Shown: positions 11,713 through 21,883 of the stretch, one piece after another
Layout of the letters: every line of letters begins with the position of its first letter
Numbering within the stretch: the first letter of the stretch is position 1
Assembly: GCF_009827515.1 (NCBI RefSeq)
Contig: NZ_WTYO01000005.1
Span: 62,001-126,000 of the forward strand
Direction: 5' to 3'
DNA from: Pelagerythrobacter marinus
GTDB taxonomy: Bacteria > Pseudomonadota > Alphaproteobacteria > Sphingomonadales > Sphingomonadaceae
DNA: 64,000 nt
Made by a program: the position numbers and the translations under genes
Notes under the pieces: model-generated
What the model saw: only the letters and a program-made list of their open reading frames with translations
Databases searched by the model: none
Told to the model about the DNA's origin: nothing

Positions 11713-12045
11713 GATCGACCTTCCATGATGTTGCGCCCGCAGGCCCGGACGCGCGCATAGCACGGCCCGATCCCGCCACCTACCTGCCATGCGGCGCCGC
11801 GCCGAACGACCGTTTTCCTACAGGCCCCGGGACCTGCTAGCAGCGGCTGAACGCTCTTTCGCATCGTGGGTCGTCCATCCCGTTCTCGCGCGCTGCGCGG
11901 GCAGTCGATTGCTTGCGCCCCGCAGGCCGGCGCGCGCGGGCATCTGTCCGTCACCCTGCGATGTGGCGGCGCAAGTGCCTGTTTTTGCCGATCAAATCGG
12001 GGGCGGGCGAAAGTGACGCGGTGTCACCTTTGTCCGGCCTTTCAA
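11713..12045. other. Intergenic stretch without a recognisable gene
   Basis: 333 bp between the DUF1993 start and the metW stop. Short open frames on both strands show no protein-like composition. It must carry the DUF1993 promoter. A weak inverted repeat (GTGAC/GTCAC, 12013-12027) lies just past metW without a T tract, so I do not call it a terminator. Confidence 0.6.
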
Positions 12046-12666
12046 TCAGGGGACGGGCCGCGCCCGGGCCGTGCGGACTTCGAACAGGGCATATTCGGCG
12101 CGCCAGTTCGCGCCTGCCGCGCCCACTTCGCGGTCGGCGGTGAAGAACCAGCGGTTTTCGATTGCGATGCCGAGCTGCGCGGTCAGCTCCTCGAAATCCT
12201 TGACCGTCATGTGGTGGATATTGGCCGTTTCGTACCAGGTCACCGGCAGGTGCCGCGTCACCGGCATCCGCCCGCGCCGCATCAGCGCCCAGCGCATCCG
12301 CCAGTAGGCGAAATTGGGGAACGAGACGAAGGCCCGGCGGCCCACGCGCAGCAGCTCGGCCAGCATCCGGTCGGGCCGCGCGGCGGTCTGCAAGGTCTGG
12401 CTGAGGATCGCGACGTCGAACGCGCCATCGGGATAGAAGGCGAGATCGCGGTCGGCATCGCCCTGCACCACGCTCAGGCCCCGCGCGACGCAGCGTTCGA
12501 CCAGGTCGGGATCGATCTCTATCCCGCGCGCATCGACGTTGCGGCTCTGCTGCAGCGCCGCCATCAGCGCGCCGTCGCCGCAGCCGACGTCGAGCACGCG
12601 CACGCCCGGGGGCACCTGACGCGCGATGACCGCGAGATCGGGCCGCAGGCTCGCCAGCTCAGCCAT
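12046..12666 (-). CDS. metW: Methionine biosynthesis protein MetW
   Basis: 206-aa SAM-methyltransferase-fold protein (motif [12 protein letters not shown] near residue 27; [16 protein letters not shown] later). MetW partners MetX in homoserine acetylation in many proteobacteria, but its exact biochemical role is unsettled. It starts 8 bp inside the metX 3' end, so the two are translationally coupled in one operon. Confidence 0.93.
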   Translation of the reverse strand: MAELASLRPDLAVIARQVPPGVRVLDVGCGDGALMAALQQSRNVDARGIEIDPDLVERCVARGLSVVQGDADRDLAFYPDGAFDVAILSQTLQTAARPDRMLAELLRVGRRAFVSFPNFAYWRMRWALMRRGRMPVTRHLPVTWYETANIHHMTVKDFEELTAQLGIAIENRWFFTADREVGAAGANWRAEYALFEVRTARARPVP

Positions 12667-13771
12667 CGAGGAAGCCCTTCACCACCCGGTCGAGCGCGGG
12701 AACGTCGAGCAGGAAGCTGTCGTGCCCGAAGGGGGAAGACAGCTCGACGAAGCTGACCGGCGCGCCCGCGGCATTGAGCGCGTGGACGACGTGGCGGCTT
12801 TCCGCGGTGGGATAGAGCCAGTCGGTGTCGAAACTGACCAGGCAGAACCGCGCCCCCCTGCCCATCGCGTGGCCGGTGAAGGCATCGGCCAGCTTGCCGC
12901 CATGTTCTTCCGCAATGTCGAGGTAATCCATCGCGCGGGTGATATAGAGGTAGGAATTGGCGTCGAAACGCCGGGTAAACCCGCTGCCCTGGTAACGCAG
13001 GTAGCTTTCGACCTGGAAATCGGCGTCGAAGCCGAAGCTCTTGGCCGAACGGTCCTGCAACCGGCGGCCGAACTTCTCGGTCAGGCCCGCTTCGGAAAGA
13101 TAGGTGATGTGCGCGGCCATGCGCGCCACGGCCAGCCCGGCATCGGGGGCGCTGTCGTGGCCGTAGTAATCGCCTTCGCGCCAGTTGGGGTCGGCCATGA
13201 TCGCCTGCCGCCCGACTTCGTGGAAGGCGATGTTCTGCGCCGAATGGCGCGCGGTCGTGGCAATGGCGAGCACGCGCGCCGCCCGCTCGGGGAAATTGGC
13301 CGCCAGGCTCAGCGCCTGCATCCCGCCCATCGACCCGCCGACGACCGCGTGGAGCCGCTCTATCCCCAGCCCGTCGAGCAGGGCGACGAGGCCGCGGACC
13401 ATGTCGCGCACGGTGATGACGGGGAAGCGCATGCCCCAGGGCTTGCCATCGGGCGCGGGGCTGGCCGGCCCGGTCGATCCCATGCAGCTGCCGATCACGT
13501 TGGCGCAGATGACGTGATAGCGGTCGGTATCGATCGGCTTGCCCGGGCCGACCATGCGTTCCCACCATCCCGGCTTGCCGGTCATCGGGTGCGCGCTGGC
13601 GAGGTACTGGTCGCCGGTCAGCGCGTGGCAGACGAGGATCGCGTTGCCCTTGTCCGCCGCCAGCTCGCCATATGTCTGGTAAGCGATCGCCGCGCCTTCC
13701 AGCGCCTGCCCGCCGTCGAGCGGCAGCGGGCCGGGCAGCGCGTAGCTGTGCGAGGGGGCGGCGGCGGTCAT
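12659..13771 (-). CDS. metX: Homoserine O-acetyltransferase (MetX family)
   Basis: 370-aa alpha/beta hydrolase-fold acyltransferase making O-acyl-homoserine for methionine. The nucleophile elbow [11 protein letters not shown], the N-terminal [11 protein letters not shown] and the C-terminal SPFGHDSFL (His of the triad) are present. ATG 13771 gives the family length. Upstream frames to 13834 add only unconserved residues. The gene is divergent from hisC, and no known SAM riboswitch consensus is visible in the roughly 110-bp gap. Confidence 0.94.
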   Translation of the reverse strand: MTAAAPSHSYALPGPLPLDGGQALEGAAIAYQTYGELAADKGNAILVCHALTGDQYLASAHPMTGKPGWWERMVGPGKPIDTDRYHVICANVIGSCMGSTGPASPAPDGKPWGMRFPVITVRDMVRGLVALLDGLGIERLHAVVGGSMGGMQALSLAANFPERAARVLAIATTARHSAQNIAFHEVGRQAIMADPNWREGDYYGHDSAPDAGLAVARMAAHITYLSEAGLTEKFGRRLQDRSAKSFGFDADFQVESYLRYQGSGFTRRFDANSYLYITRAMDYLDIAEEHGGKLADAFTGHAMGRGARFCLVSFDTDWLYPTAESRHVVHALNAAGAPVSFVELSSPFGHDSFLLDVPALDRVVKGFLDG

Positions 13772-13884
13772 TGCGGCGCGGGGATTGGGCGGCTGCCGCG
13801 CGCCTGTCAACACATCCGCCCTTAGCCGGGGCAAGCAGGATTTGCTTCGGTTTGCAGGTCATGCGGGCTATGCGCCCGGCCATC

Positions 13885-14982
13885 ATGGCCGAAAGTCCCA
13901 CTCGCAAGCCCTGGATCGAGGGCATTCACGCCTATGTGCCGGGCCAGTCGAAAGACGCCGCCGGGCGCGAACTGGTGAAGCTTTCGGCAAACGAGAACCC
14001 GCTGGGCACGAGCGCGGCCGCGATTGCCGCGATGGAAGGGCTCGCCGGCCCCGCGCGCTACCCCGATCCCGATGCCGCCGCCCTGCGCGCGGCGATCGGC
14101 CGGGTCCACGCGATCGATCCGGCGCGGATCGTCTGCGGCACCGGCTCCGACGAACTGCTCAACCTCGCCGCGCAAGGCTACGCCGGGCCGGGAGACGAGG
14201 TGCTGTTCCCGCGCTTCAGCTTCGCGGTCTACGATATCGCCGCCCGCCGCTGCGGCGCCGTGCCGGTGGAGGCGAGCGATGTCGACTACGGCGCCGACGT
14301 CGACGCCCTGCTCGCCGCGGTGACGCCGCGCACGCGGGTCGTCTTCCTCGCCAACCCGAACAACCCGACCGGCAGCTTCCTGCCCGCGGCCGAGATCGCC
14401 CGCCTCCACGCCGGCCTGCCGCGCGACGTGCTGTTCGTGCTCGACCAGGCCTACGCCGAGTATCTCGACCCGCGCGACGACGACAACGGGCTGGCGCTGG
14501 CGCAGCGGCACGAAAACGTCCTCGTCACCCGCACGTTCTCGAAGATCTACGGCCTCGCGGGGGAACGGATCGGCTGGGCGACCGGCGCGCCGGACGTGCT
14601 CGACACGCTCAACCGCATTCGCGGGCCGTTCAACGTCACCGGCCACGGCCAGGCCGCGGCGCGGGCGGCGGTCGAGGATCAGGGCTTCGTCGAACGCTCG
14701 CGCAGGCACAACGCGGCCGAACGCGCCCGCTTTGTCGAAGTGGTCGAAGCGCTCGGCAACCGCGGGCTGCGCGCGCTGCCTAGCGCGGGCAATTTCGTCA
14801 TGGTCCTGTTCGAAGGGGCGACGAGCGCGCGCGAAGCCCATGCCGCGATCGCCCGCGCGGGCTATTCGGTCCGGCATTTCTCGGCCCCCGGGCTCGATCA
14901 CGCGCTGCGGATCACGGTCGGCACGCGCGAACAGATGGACGCGATCGCCGCGGTCCTGCGCGACGTGGCGGGCGAAGCGTGA
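13885..14982 (+). CDS. hisC: Histidinol-phosphate aminotransferase
   Basis: 365-aa PLP-dependent class I/II aminotransferase. The start motif [14 protein letters not shown], the substrate-recognition segment [18 protein letters not shown] and the PLP lysine in [17 protein letters not shown] are visible. ATG 13885 fits the homologous N-terminus. ATGs at 13861 and 13870 are in frame and possible. It overlaps tyrA by one base (TGATG). Such HisC proteins near tyrA often also transaminate aromatic 2-oxo acids. Confidence 0.92.
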   Translation: MAESPTRKPWIEGIHAYVPGQSKDAAGRELVKLSANENPLGTSAAAIAAMEGLAGPARYPDPDAAALRAAIGRVHAIDPARIVCGTGSDELLNLAAQGYAGPGDEVLFPRFSFAVYDIAARRCGAVPVEASDVDYGADVDALLAAVTPRTRVVFLANPNNPTGSFLPAAEIARLHAGLPRDVLFVLDQAYAEYLDPRDDDNGLALAQRHENVLVTRTFSKIYGLAGERIGWATGAPDVLDTLNRIRGPFNVTGHGQAAARAAVEDQGFVERSRRHNAAERARFVEVVEALGNRGLRALPSAGNFVMVLFEGATSAREAHAAIARAGYSVRHFSAPGLDHALRITVGTREQMDAIAAVLRDVAGEA

Positions 14983-15917
14983 TGGCGATAGAGCGCGTCG
15001 CCATCGTCGGCCTGGGGCTGCTGGGCGGCTCGGTCGGGCTGGCGATTGCCGAGTGCCTGCCCGGAGTCGCGACCACCGGCTACGACGCCGATCCCGACGT
15101 TCGCCGGCGCGCCGCCGAACGCGGCCTGGCAGGAACCGTTTGCGCCACGCCGGCCGAGGCGGTGCGCGATGCCGACCTGGCCCTGTTCTGCGTGCCGGTC
15201 GGCGCGATGGAGCCTGCCGCGCGCGCCTGCGCCGAGGCGCTGCCGCCGACGGCGATCGTGTCCGACGTGGGATCGTCCAAGGCGTCTGTCGGCGAGGCGC
15301 TGGCGCGCGCGCTGCCGGGCCGCCGCGTGATCCCCGCGCACCCGGTCGCGGGGACCGAGCGGAGCGGGCCGGACGCGGGCTTTGCCAGCCTGTTCCGGCA
15401 GCGCTGGTGCATCCTGACCCCGCCCGCCGATGCCGATCCGGCGGCGGTCGATGCGCTCGGGCAGTTCTGGGAGGCGCTGGGCGCGCGGGTGGAGATCATG
15501 GAGGCCGCGCACCACGATCTCGTGCTCGCCGTCACCAGCCATATCCCGCACCTGATCGCCTATACGATCGTCGGCACCGCCTCCGACCTCGAAGAGGTGA
15601 CCCGCAGCGAGGTGATCAAGTACTCGGCCGGCGGTTTCCGCGACTTCACCCGCATCGCCGCCAGCGACCCGACGATGTGGCGCGACGTGTTCCTTTCCAA
15701 CCGCGACGCGGTGCTGGAAATGCTCGGCCGCTTTACCGAGGACCTGACCGCGCTGCAGCGCGCGATCCGGCGGGGGGATGGGGAGGCGCTGTTCGACCTC
15801 TTCGCCCGCACGCGCGAGATTCGCCGCTCGATCGTCGAACAGGGGCAGGACGATGCGCGGCCCGACTTCGGCCGCGCCGATCACGCCTCGCCGGCTAGGC
15901 CCGGTTCAGCGCGTTGA
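14982..15917 (+). CDS. tyrA: Prephenate/arogenate dehydrogenase
   Basis: 311 aa. It oxidatively decarboxylates prephenate or arogenate in tyrosine synthesis. The NAD-binding Rossmann start (VAIVGLGLLGGSVGLA), DVGSSKASV, the HPVAGTERSGP substrate motif and the later SHIPHL(I) helix all fit. ATG 14982 overlaps the hisC stop. The 3' end overlaps the convergent plsC 3' end by 23 bp. Confidence 0.92.
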   Translation: MAIERVAIVGLGLLGGSVGLAIAECLPGVATTGYDADPDVRRRAAERGLAGTVCATPAEAVRDADLALFCVPVGAMEPAARACAEALPPTAIVSDVGSSKASVGEALARALPGRRVIPAHPVAGTERSGPDAGFASLFRQRWCILTPPADADPAAVDALGQFWEALGARVEIMEAAHHDLVLAVTSHIPHLIAYTIVGTASDLEEVTRSEVIKYSAGGFRDFTRIAASDPTMWRDVFLSNRDAVLEMLGRFTEDLTALQRAIRRGDGEALFDLFARTREIRRSIVEQGQDDARPDFGRADHASPARPGSAR

Positions 15918-16578
15918 TCGCATCGCCCACCCGCGCTTCCACCTCGGCGCGCGGCAGGCCCGGGGCGATCGGATCGGCAAAGCGATAGGTGATCGTCCCG
16001 GGGCGCTTCAGCCTGCGGTGGTAGAGCGGCCCGCTGTCGACCGCGACCGGCACGACCGGCAGGCCGAGCAGCTTGTAGAGCCCGGCGAAGCCGGCCTGGA
16101 GCCTGACCCGCTGGCCATGGGGAACACGGGTCCCCTCGGGGAAGATCGCCAGGGGCCGCCCCGCGGCGATGAACAGGCGCGCGGAAGCGACCATCGCGCG
16201 CAGGGCCCGGGCCCCCTGGTCGCGCGCGACCGGCACGCAGCCATAGGCGCGCGCGGCCCGGCCCCAGCCGGGGATGGCGAACAGCTCGCTCTTGGCGAAG
16301 GGGGCGGGCCGGTCGAACAGGCAAGGAAGGTCGATCGCCTCGAAGAAGCTTTCGTGCCGGATCGCGTAGAGCGCCGGCCCCTCGGGCGCGGGGCCTTCGA
16401 TCCGCACCCGGATGCCCAGCAGCAGGCGCGCGCAACCGCGGTGCCAGCGGCACCAGCCCTCGACGATCCGCTCCAGCCCCCGACCGCGCGCGGCGATCGC
16501 CACCAGCGCGGCGAGGACGAAGCCGACGCTGCCGAGATAGAAGGCCGGGTAGAACGCCAGGTTGCGCAGCACGATCAT
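15895..16578 (-). CDS. plsC: 1-acyl-sn-glycerol-3-phosphate acyltransferase (PlsC-like)
   Basis: 227-aa inner-membrane acyltransferase making phosphatidate. One N-terminal membrane segment (about 8-30) is followed by the catalytic block HESFFE (the H-x4-E variant of H-x4-D common in alphaproteobacteria) and block III FPEGTR. The ATG overlaps the upstream ydcF stop (ATGA), so it is the last gene of the ftsE-ftsX-ydcF-plsC unit. Confidence 0.9.
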   Translation of the reverse strand: MIVLRNLAFYPAFYLGSVGFVLAALVAIAARGRGLERIVEGWCRWHRGCARLLLGIRVRIEGPAPEGPALYAIRHESFFEAIDLPCLFDRPAPFAKSELFAIPGWGRAARAYGCVPVARDQGARALRAMVASARLFIAAGRPLAIFPEGTRVPHGQRVRLQAGFAGLYKLLGLPVVPVAVDSGPLYHRRLKRPGTITYRFADPIAPGLPRAEVEARVGDAINALNRA

Positions 16579-17114
16579 GCCGCCATTCCCCGCCAGAGGC
16601 GCGAGACGAGGCTGGCCAGCAGCTTGTGATATTCGAGGAACAGGATCCGCAGCGACGGCTGCGAGGGAACGGCATCGCGCACGACCTCGACATCGCCGGG
16701 CAACGTGCGCGCCAGCTCGCCCGCGGCGCGGCGCATGTGCCAGTCGGTCGTCACCAGCCGCAGCGAGCGAACCCGGCGCGCGCGCACCCATTCGGCCGTC
16801 TCGGCCGCGTTGCCGCGCGTATCGACGGCCGAGAAGCCGAGCGTGACGCAGCAGGCCATCGTTTCCACCGGGACGCCGAACTGGCCGGCGAACTCGGCCG
16901 GGCGGACTTCGGGGTCCACCCCGGTCACCAGCAGGGCGCGCGCGTCGCCCGCGCCCAGGACCTGCAGCCCGCGCTCGATCCGGCCCGCCGCGCCGGTCGG
17001 CACGATCACCGCATCGGTCACCACCGCCTCCGCCGGACCCGGCAGCGCGATCGCGAACCACAGGAACCCGAGCGCCCAGGCGAGGACGACGGCCGACAGC
17101 GCGCGCCGGATCAC
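16575..17114 (-). CDS. YdcF/SanA-like DUF218 family protein
   Basis: 179 aa with one N-terminal membrane helix (residues 5-25) and a DUF218 (PF02698) domain beginning DAVIVPTGAAGRIERGL. The conserved TTDWHMRRA near residue 125 is the family signature. Its function is unknown; an envelope role is inferred for relatives. The GTG start overlaps the ftsX stop (GTGA) and the 3' end overlaps plsC. Confidence 0.85.
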   Translation of the reverse strand: MIRRALSAVVLAWALGFLWFAIALPGPAEAVVTDAVIVPTGAAGRIERGLQVLGAGDARALLVTGVDPEVRPAEFAGQFGVPVETMACCVTLGFSAVDTRGNAAETAEWVRARRVRSLRLVTTDWHMRRAAGELARTLPGDVEVVRDAVPSQPSLRILFLEYHKLLASLVSRLWRGMAA

Positions 17115-18043
17115 AGCATCTTCCTCAAGGCCGCGAGCACCGTCACGCGCGCGGTGATCGTCGCGATGACCACCCCCGCCAGCGGGATCGCGCCGAGCAC
17201 GATCCAGTCCACCGGCGCCAGCCCGCCGCCGGCGACCATGCCCGATCCGAGCTGGCGGAACTGGCGCGCGAGAACGACCATGCCCGCGAGGCCGATCGCC
17301 AGCCCGGCGATCCCGCCCAGCAGCGCGTCCTGCGCGATCGAGCGCTGGAATATCCGCGCGATCTGGCCGTCGGTGCCGCCCAGCAGGTGAATGATCTCGA
17401 TCGTGTTGCGATTGCTGCCCAGCGCCGAGCGGGCGGCGAGCCAGACGGCCGTGGCGCTGGTCAGCGCGAGCAGCGCGACAAGCGCGATCGCCAGCCATTG
17501 CAGCGCGGCGATCACGCCGAAGACGGGGCCCAGCCAGCTCGACTGGGCATCGACCCGCGCGCCCGGGGCGGCTTCGGCCAGGCGCGCCTGGAGCCGTTCC
17601 ACCGCCGCCAGGTCGGCCACGCCCCGCAGGCGCACGTCGATCAGGGCCGGCACCGGCACCGCGCTGTCCGTCGCGCCGACGCCCAGCCAGGGTTCGAGCA
17701 GCGCCTCCAGCTCCGCTTCGGGGACCCGGCGATAGGTCGCAACATCGGGATCGGCGCTCAGCACCTGCTCGACCGCCTCCGCCTGGCGCTCGCGTTCTTG
17801 CTCCAGCGCCTCCAGCACCTGCACGGTCGCACCGCCCGCCAGCTCGGCGCGGGCATTGTCCGCCATGTTCTGCAGCGCGAGGCCGCCGGCCGCGGCGATC
17901 ACCGTCAGCGCGACCATGATCGCGATCACCCACGGCATCGGCCCGGCGAGGCGCGCATGGGGCACGAGGCGCGCGGCGCGCTCGCCGCCGAAGGGCGCGA
18001 AGCCCCGACGCAGCGCGCGGTTGAGGCCGGGCCGCGCGCTCAT
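17111..18043 (-). CDS. ftsX: Cell division protein FtsX
   Basis: 310-aa membrane subunit of the FtsEX complex that controls septal peptidoglycan hydrolases. It has four membrane segments (about 37-60, 175-200, 230-255 and 280-305) with a periplasmic loop after the first. IEIIHLLGGTDGQIARIFQ is the typical conserved cytoplasmic loop. It overlaps ftsE by 4 bp. Confidence 0.92.
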   Translation of the reverse strand: MSARPGLNRALRRGFAPFGGERAARLVPHARLAGPMPWVIAIMVALTVIAAAGGLALQNMADNARAELAGGATVQVLEALEQERERQAEAVEQVLSADPDVATYRRVPEAELEALLEPWLGVGATDSAVPVPALIDVRLRGVADLAAVERLQARLAEAAPGARVDAQSSWLGPVFGVIAALQWLAIALVALLALTSATAVWLAARSALGSNRNTIEIIHLLGGTDGQIARIFQRSIAQDALLGGIAGLAIGLAGMVVLARQFRQLGSGMVAGGGLAPVDWIVLGAIPLAGVVIATITARVTVLAALRKML

Positions 18044-18777
18044 GCCCCGCCCCCTTCGGCTCCGCGGCCCGCGCGCGGCGGATAGCGCAGGACCCCGGTC
18101 GGATCGGCCAGGCGCCCCTTGTCGAGCCGCATGATCAGCGATTCGGGCACTTTCTTCAGCAGGTGCACGTCGTGGGTCGCGACAACCACCGTGGTCCCCA
18201 GGCGATTGAGCGCCTCGAACAGGCGCAGCAGCTTCAGCGCCATTTCCGGGTCCACGTTGCCGGTCGGCTCGTCGGCCACGAGCAGGTCGGGCCGGCCGAT
18301 CACCGCGCGCGCGATCGCGACGCGTTGCTGCTCCCCGCCCGAAAGCGTGGCCGGGCGGGCCTCGTGCCGGTGCGACAGGCCGACCCAGTCGAGCATGTCG
18401 GCGACCGGCTTGGCCACGTCCGCCTCGTCCACCCCCGAGACGCGGAGCGGCAGGGCGACGTTGTCGAAGGCCGAAAGGTGCGGCACGAGGCGGAAATCCT
18501 GGAACACGACGCCCAGCCGGCGGCGGAATTCCGGCAGGCGGCCGCGCGGCAGGGTGATGACGTCGGTGCCGAACATGCGGATCGCCCCGCGCGACGGGCG
18601 CTGCGCGAGATAGAGCAGCTTGAGCAGCGAGGTCTTGCCCGCGCCGCTGGCGCCGGTGAGGAAGTAGAAACTGCCCGGATAGAGCGTGAACGATATATCG
18701 CGCAGGACCTCGCTGTCGGTGCCGTAGCGCAGGCCGACATTGTCGAAAGACACGATCGCGCTGTCGGAATCGCTCAT
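18040..18777 (-). CDS. ftsE: Cell division ATP-binding protein FtsE
   Basis: 245-aa ABC ATPase. Walker A GASGAGKTS, signature LSGGEQQR, Walker B LLVADEPTGNVD and the H-loop ATHD are all present. It energises FtsX-dependent hydrolase activation at the septum. ATG 18777 is preferred to the ATG six codons upstream. The gene is divergent from the zinc-ribbon protein gene. Confidence 0.94.
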   Translation of the reverse strand: MSDSDSAIVSFDNVGLRYGTDSEVLRDISFTLYPGSFYFLTGASGAGKTSLLKLLYLAQRPSRGAIRMFGTDVITLPRGRLPEFRRRLGVVFQDFRLVPHLSAFDNVALPLRVSGVDEADVAKPVADMLDWVGLSHRHEARPATLSGGEQQRVAIARAVIGRPDLLVADEPTGNVDPEMALKLLRLFEALNRLGTTVVVATHDVHLLKKVPESLIMRLDKGRLADPTGVLRYPPRAGRGAEGGGA

Positions 18778-18932
18778 TGGCGGGCGGTCGCGCAAGCGGT
18801 CGAGGGGAAGTGAGCCGGCATCTGGCCGCGGCTATAGCGAGGCTTCGATGTGGAAAAAAGGCGCTCGCGCATGTCGCCGCCCGGTCGGAGCCTTGTTGCG
18901 ATTCGCCTCGCGCCGTAAGGGTGGCTGTTACG

Positions 18933-19814
18933 ATGATCATCGCCTGTCCCGCCTGTTCGACCCGCTATGTCGTGCCCGACAGCGCCATCGGTGTCGAAGG
19001 GCGCACGGTGCGCTGCGCGAAGTGCCGCCACAGCTGGTTCCAGGAAGGCAACCTGCCGGACGTGCCCGAGCGGCCGCTGGATCGGCCCGGGAGCCGGCCC
19101 GACAGCCCGCCCGATAGCGCGCCGGCCGGCAACGATGCCGCGCCGCCGCCAGCCCCTGCCCGGCCCGCCTCGCCGCCCCCGGCCCCGGCCCAGCCTGCCG
19201 CCGATGCCGAGCCGGCAAGAGCCGAAGCCGCCGCTGCCCCTCCGCCTTCGGGGAGCGCGGTCCCCCCGCCGCCCGTCGCGGAACCGGCCCCGCCGGCCGA
19301 GCCCGCCGCCCCGCCCGCGGGCGAGAGCATCGCGCCGGCAGGGCCCGAGCCTTCGCCCTTCGCGGCCGAACCGCCTTTCCGGCCGCGCCGCAATCCCCTG
19401 CGGCTGTGGACTTTCGCGGCGGCGGGGTTTGCCGCGGTCGCGCTGGGCACGGTGGCGGCGGTCAGTTACTGGGGCCTGCCCGACTGGGTGCCGATCAGCC
19501 GCCCGACCTTCGCGGTCGAGCAGCCCGACCTGGTGCTGGAATTTCCCGCCGACCAGCAGGATCGCCGCACCCTGCCCAACGGCACGGAGTTCTTCGGCGC
19601 GAGCGGAACGATCACCAACGTCGGCCGCGAAACGCGCACGCTGCCCTCGATCCTGATCGTCATGCGCGACGCGCGCGACCGCATCGTCTACAGCTGGGAA
19701 GTCTCCCCCCCGCAACCGCGCCTCGCGCCGGGCGAAACGGTTACCATCAACGAGGCCGTGACCGACGTTCCCAAGTCGGCCAAGTTCGCCGAAATCGGCT
19801 GGAAACCCGACTGA
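18933..19814 (+). CDS. MJ0042-type zinc-ribbon protein with membrane anchor
   Basis: 293 aa in three parts. An N-terminal zinc ribbon has CPAC and CAKC pairs (residues 5-28). A roughly 100-residue proline/alanine linker follows. One membrane segment (about 157-177) then precedes a C-terminal DUF3426-like beta domain predicted outside the cytoplasm. Its position opposite ftsE is conserved in sphingomonads. The function is unknown; a regulatory link to the envelope is an inference from topology. Confidence 0.85.
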   Translation: MIIACPACSTRYVVPDSAIGVEGRTVRCAKCRHSWFQEGNLPDVPERPLDRPGSRPDSPPDSAPAGNDAAPPPAPARPASPPPAPAQPAADAEPARAEAAAAPPPSGSAVPPPPVAEPAPPAEPAAPPAGESIAPAGPEPSPFAAEPPFRPRRNPLRLWTFAAAGFAAVALGTVAAVSYWGLPDWVPISRPTFAVEQPDLVLEFPADQQDRRTLPNGTEFFGASGTITNVGRETRTLPSILIVMRDARDRIVYSWEVSPPQPRLAPGETVTINEAVTDVPKSAKFAEIGWKPD

Positions 19815-19935
19815 TCCCCCGATTGATCGAGGCCCCCGGCCCGGGGGCTTCGCAAACCGCTTGCGGTGCGGCGATCCTGTTGCTAGGGGCGCCGGCCTAC
19901 CCCCCGGGGGGCGCAGCGAGCGCCCTTCTGACTGT

Positions 19936-20022
19936 GCGGTCGTGGCGGAACTGGTAGACGCGCAACGTTGAGGTCGTTGTGGGCTAACGCCCGTGGAAGT
20001 TCGAGTCTTCTCGACCGCACCA
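19936..20022 (+). tRNA. tRNA-Leu (anticodon GAG)
   Basis: 87 nt including encoded CCA. The 7-bp acceptor stem (GCGGTCG with CGACCGC), the class II long variable arm (GGGCTAACGCCC) and the T arm GTTCGAGTC are present. The anticodon stem CAACG/CGTTG encloses the loop TTGAGGT, with GAG at positions 34-36. Mobile-element genes begin directly downstream. Confidence 0.97.
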
Positions 20023-20209
20023 AACAGTCCTGAGTAGTCCTGGAAAATCGTACCGGCCCCGGAACGCCCGCCCGAAGTGGCGCAGTTCTGCGGCCTTTCT
20101 GTATATGATCTCGTGGAACTGCAGCCGGAGACGTGGCGGGGTGAGGCGGATTTTACCTAGATTCGCCGGGGCGTCTCAGCTCGCGAAATCGTGACTGCAA
20201 GTGGTCGGT

Positions 20210-21883
20210 TCAGGCGAAGCCCAGTTCGCGACGCTGCTCCGTCCAGGACAGTGGCAAGGGTCCGCTCATCAGCTGCTTCGCCGTGAGATGCTTCGGCTGT
20301 CTGCCTTCTACAATCGCCGTGACGATATCGGGCGCCAGACAGGACAGAGCAACGAGTTTGCCAAGCCTTGTCCTGCATCGACTATGCTCGCTGGCAATGC
20401 TCGCAATCGATCGCGCCGGGCTCGCGAGCACCAGTTGCCTCGCCTGGTGAGCCTCGGCGACGAGTGAAACGAGTTTCTCGTCTCGCCGGACAATCGTCGG
20501 CCGGCAATTCTCCGGGCCCGGTACGATCAGCCGCAGCTGATGGCCCCGGCGGACGCGCACGGCCGGGATGGTGATCACCGGAATGCTCCGCCCGGTTTCC
20601 AAGCCGGCACCAACGCCAAGCCGCTCCCGGACAGCGTCGTGATCTAGCTCGATTCCGATCCTGTCTTCAGAGAGCCTGACCTGCCGGACAAGCGCCGCAA
20701 TCAGTTCTGCCCGGTCATGGGCGTTGCCACTGCTCAGTGTCGCAGCCAAAGCGTTCGCTTCTGCGGTGGCATTCTGAAGGTGCTCGGCCTTCCGCGCAAG
20801 TTCCAGCACGAACTGCTGATCAGCCAGCTTCCCAGCGATCGCCGCACACACCATCTGCTCGAGATCATGGGCCGAGACCCGCCATGCCCGGGTGCCGCCG
20901 AGCTCATCTAAACGGGTGACGTAGTAGCGATAGCGTTTCCGGTTCTTTGTGGCGTGACTCGGGCCCATCTGCCGACCTTCGCCATCCACCAGCTTGCCGA
21001 TCAGCAGGCTTGGATGCTGGTGTTTCAGACGCCGCGATGAACCGGAAGCGTTGTCGGCAAGGAGCTTCTGCACCGCATCCCACAGTTCGGCGTCGACGAT
21101 CGGTTGGTGTTCGCCCGGGTACGCCCTGTCTTTGTGAACAATGAACCCGCGGTAGATGCGGTTCGAAAGCAGGTGATAAAGTGTGCCTCGCCTGAAGATG
21201 CAGCCGCCCCTGTGCGGACCACTGGTCCGGCGCTGAACCTTGGTTCTGTAGCCTTCCCGGTTCAGTTCCTCGGCCAGCGCAGGCACCGATCCCAGCGCCA
21301 GATAGCGGCGCATGAGGTGCCGCACCTGCTCTGCCTCGTTGTCCTTCACCACGAGCTTGCGATCGCACACCTCGTACCCGAGCGGCACCGGACCTCCCAT
21401 CCACAGGCCCTTCTTCTTCGAGGCTGCGATCTTGTCCCGGATGCGCTCACCTGTGACCTCCCGCTCGAACTGGGCGAAACTCAGCAGCATGTTGAGCGTA
21501 AGCCGACCCATGCTGGTGGTCGTGTTGAAGCTCTGGGTAATGCTGACGAAGCTCGCGCCGGCCCTGTCGAGCACCTCCACAATCCTCGCGAAATCTGTGA
21601 GGCTGCGGGTCAGCCGATCGATCTTGTAGAGCAGGATAATATCGACCTTGCCTGCCTCGACATCGGCAAGCAGGCACTTAAGCCCCGGTCGCTCCATATT
21701 ACCGCCCGAGAACCCGCCGTCATCGTAGCGGTCCTTCGCCAGCACCCATCCTTCATGGTGCTGGCTCAGGGCATAGGCAGCACAGGCCTCATACTGCGCA
21801 TCGAGTGAGTTGAATTCCTGCTCAAGCCCATCGTCAGTGGATTTGCGGGTGTAGACCGCGCAGCGAAGCAGTTTCTCAGCCAT
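20210..21883 (-). CDS. Large serine recombinase
   Basis: 557 aa. The N-terminal resolvase domain has the catalytic Ser15 in YTRKSTDDG and the SFNTTTSMGRLTLNML and FEREVTGERIRDK motifs. A recombinase domain (about 170-270) and a C-terminal zinc-ribbon/coiled-coil region follow. It should cut and rejoin att sites of its element. It is the last of three overlapping leftward genes (DUF3489, DUF2924, recombinase), a set recurrent in alphaproteobacterial islands. All catalytic parts appear intact. Confidence 0.92.
   Translation of the reverse strand: MAEKLLRCAVYTRKSTDDGLEQEFNSLDAQYEACAAYALSQHHEGWVLAKDRYDDGGFSGGNMERPGLKCLLADVEAGKVDIILLYKIDRLTRSLTDFARIVEVLDRAGASFVSITQSFNTTTSMGRLTLNMLLSFAQFEREVTGERIRDKIAASKKKGLWMGGPVPLGYEVCDRKLVVKDNEAEQVRHLMRRYLALGSVPALAEELNREGYRTKVQRRTSGPHRGGCIFRRGTLYHLLSNRIYRGFIVHKDRAYPGEHQPIVDAELWDAVQKLLADNASGSSRRLKHQHPSLLIGKLVDGEGRQMGPSHATKNRKRYRYYVTRLDELGGTRAWRVSAHDLEQMVCAAIAGKLADQQFVLELARKAEHLQNATAEANALAATLSSGNAHDRAELIAALVRQVRLSEDRIGIELDHDAVRERLGVGAGLETGRSIPVITIPAVRVRRGHQLRLIVPGPENCRPTIVRRDEKLVSLVAEAHQARQLVLASPARSIASIASEHSRCRTRLGKLVALSCLAPDIVTAIVEGRQPKHLTAKQLMSGPLPLSWTEQRRELGFA

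Noticed and set aside
13772-13884. SAM riboswitch upstream of metX
   Set aside because: SAM-II or related elements precede met genes in some alphaproteobacteria, but I see no matching consensus or pseudoknot pairing in this short divergent gap.
16575-17933. A 452-residue version of the YdcF-like protein
   Set aside because: The upstream 270 residues are an off-frame reading of ftsX. GTG 17114 overlapping the ftsX stop fits the family length.
19998-20022. Direct repeat of the tRNA-Leu 3' end as an attachment site
   Set aside because: I noticed no second copy within the window by eye. The far end of the island may lie beyond base 64,000, so an att pair cannot be claimed.
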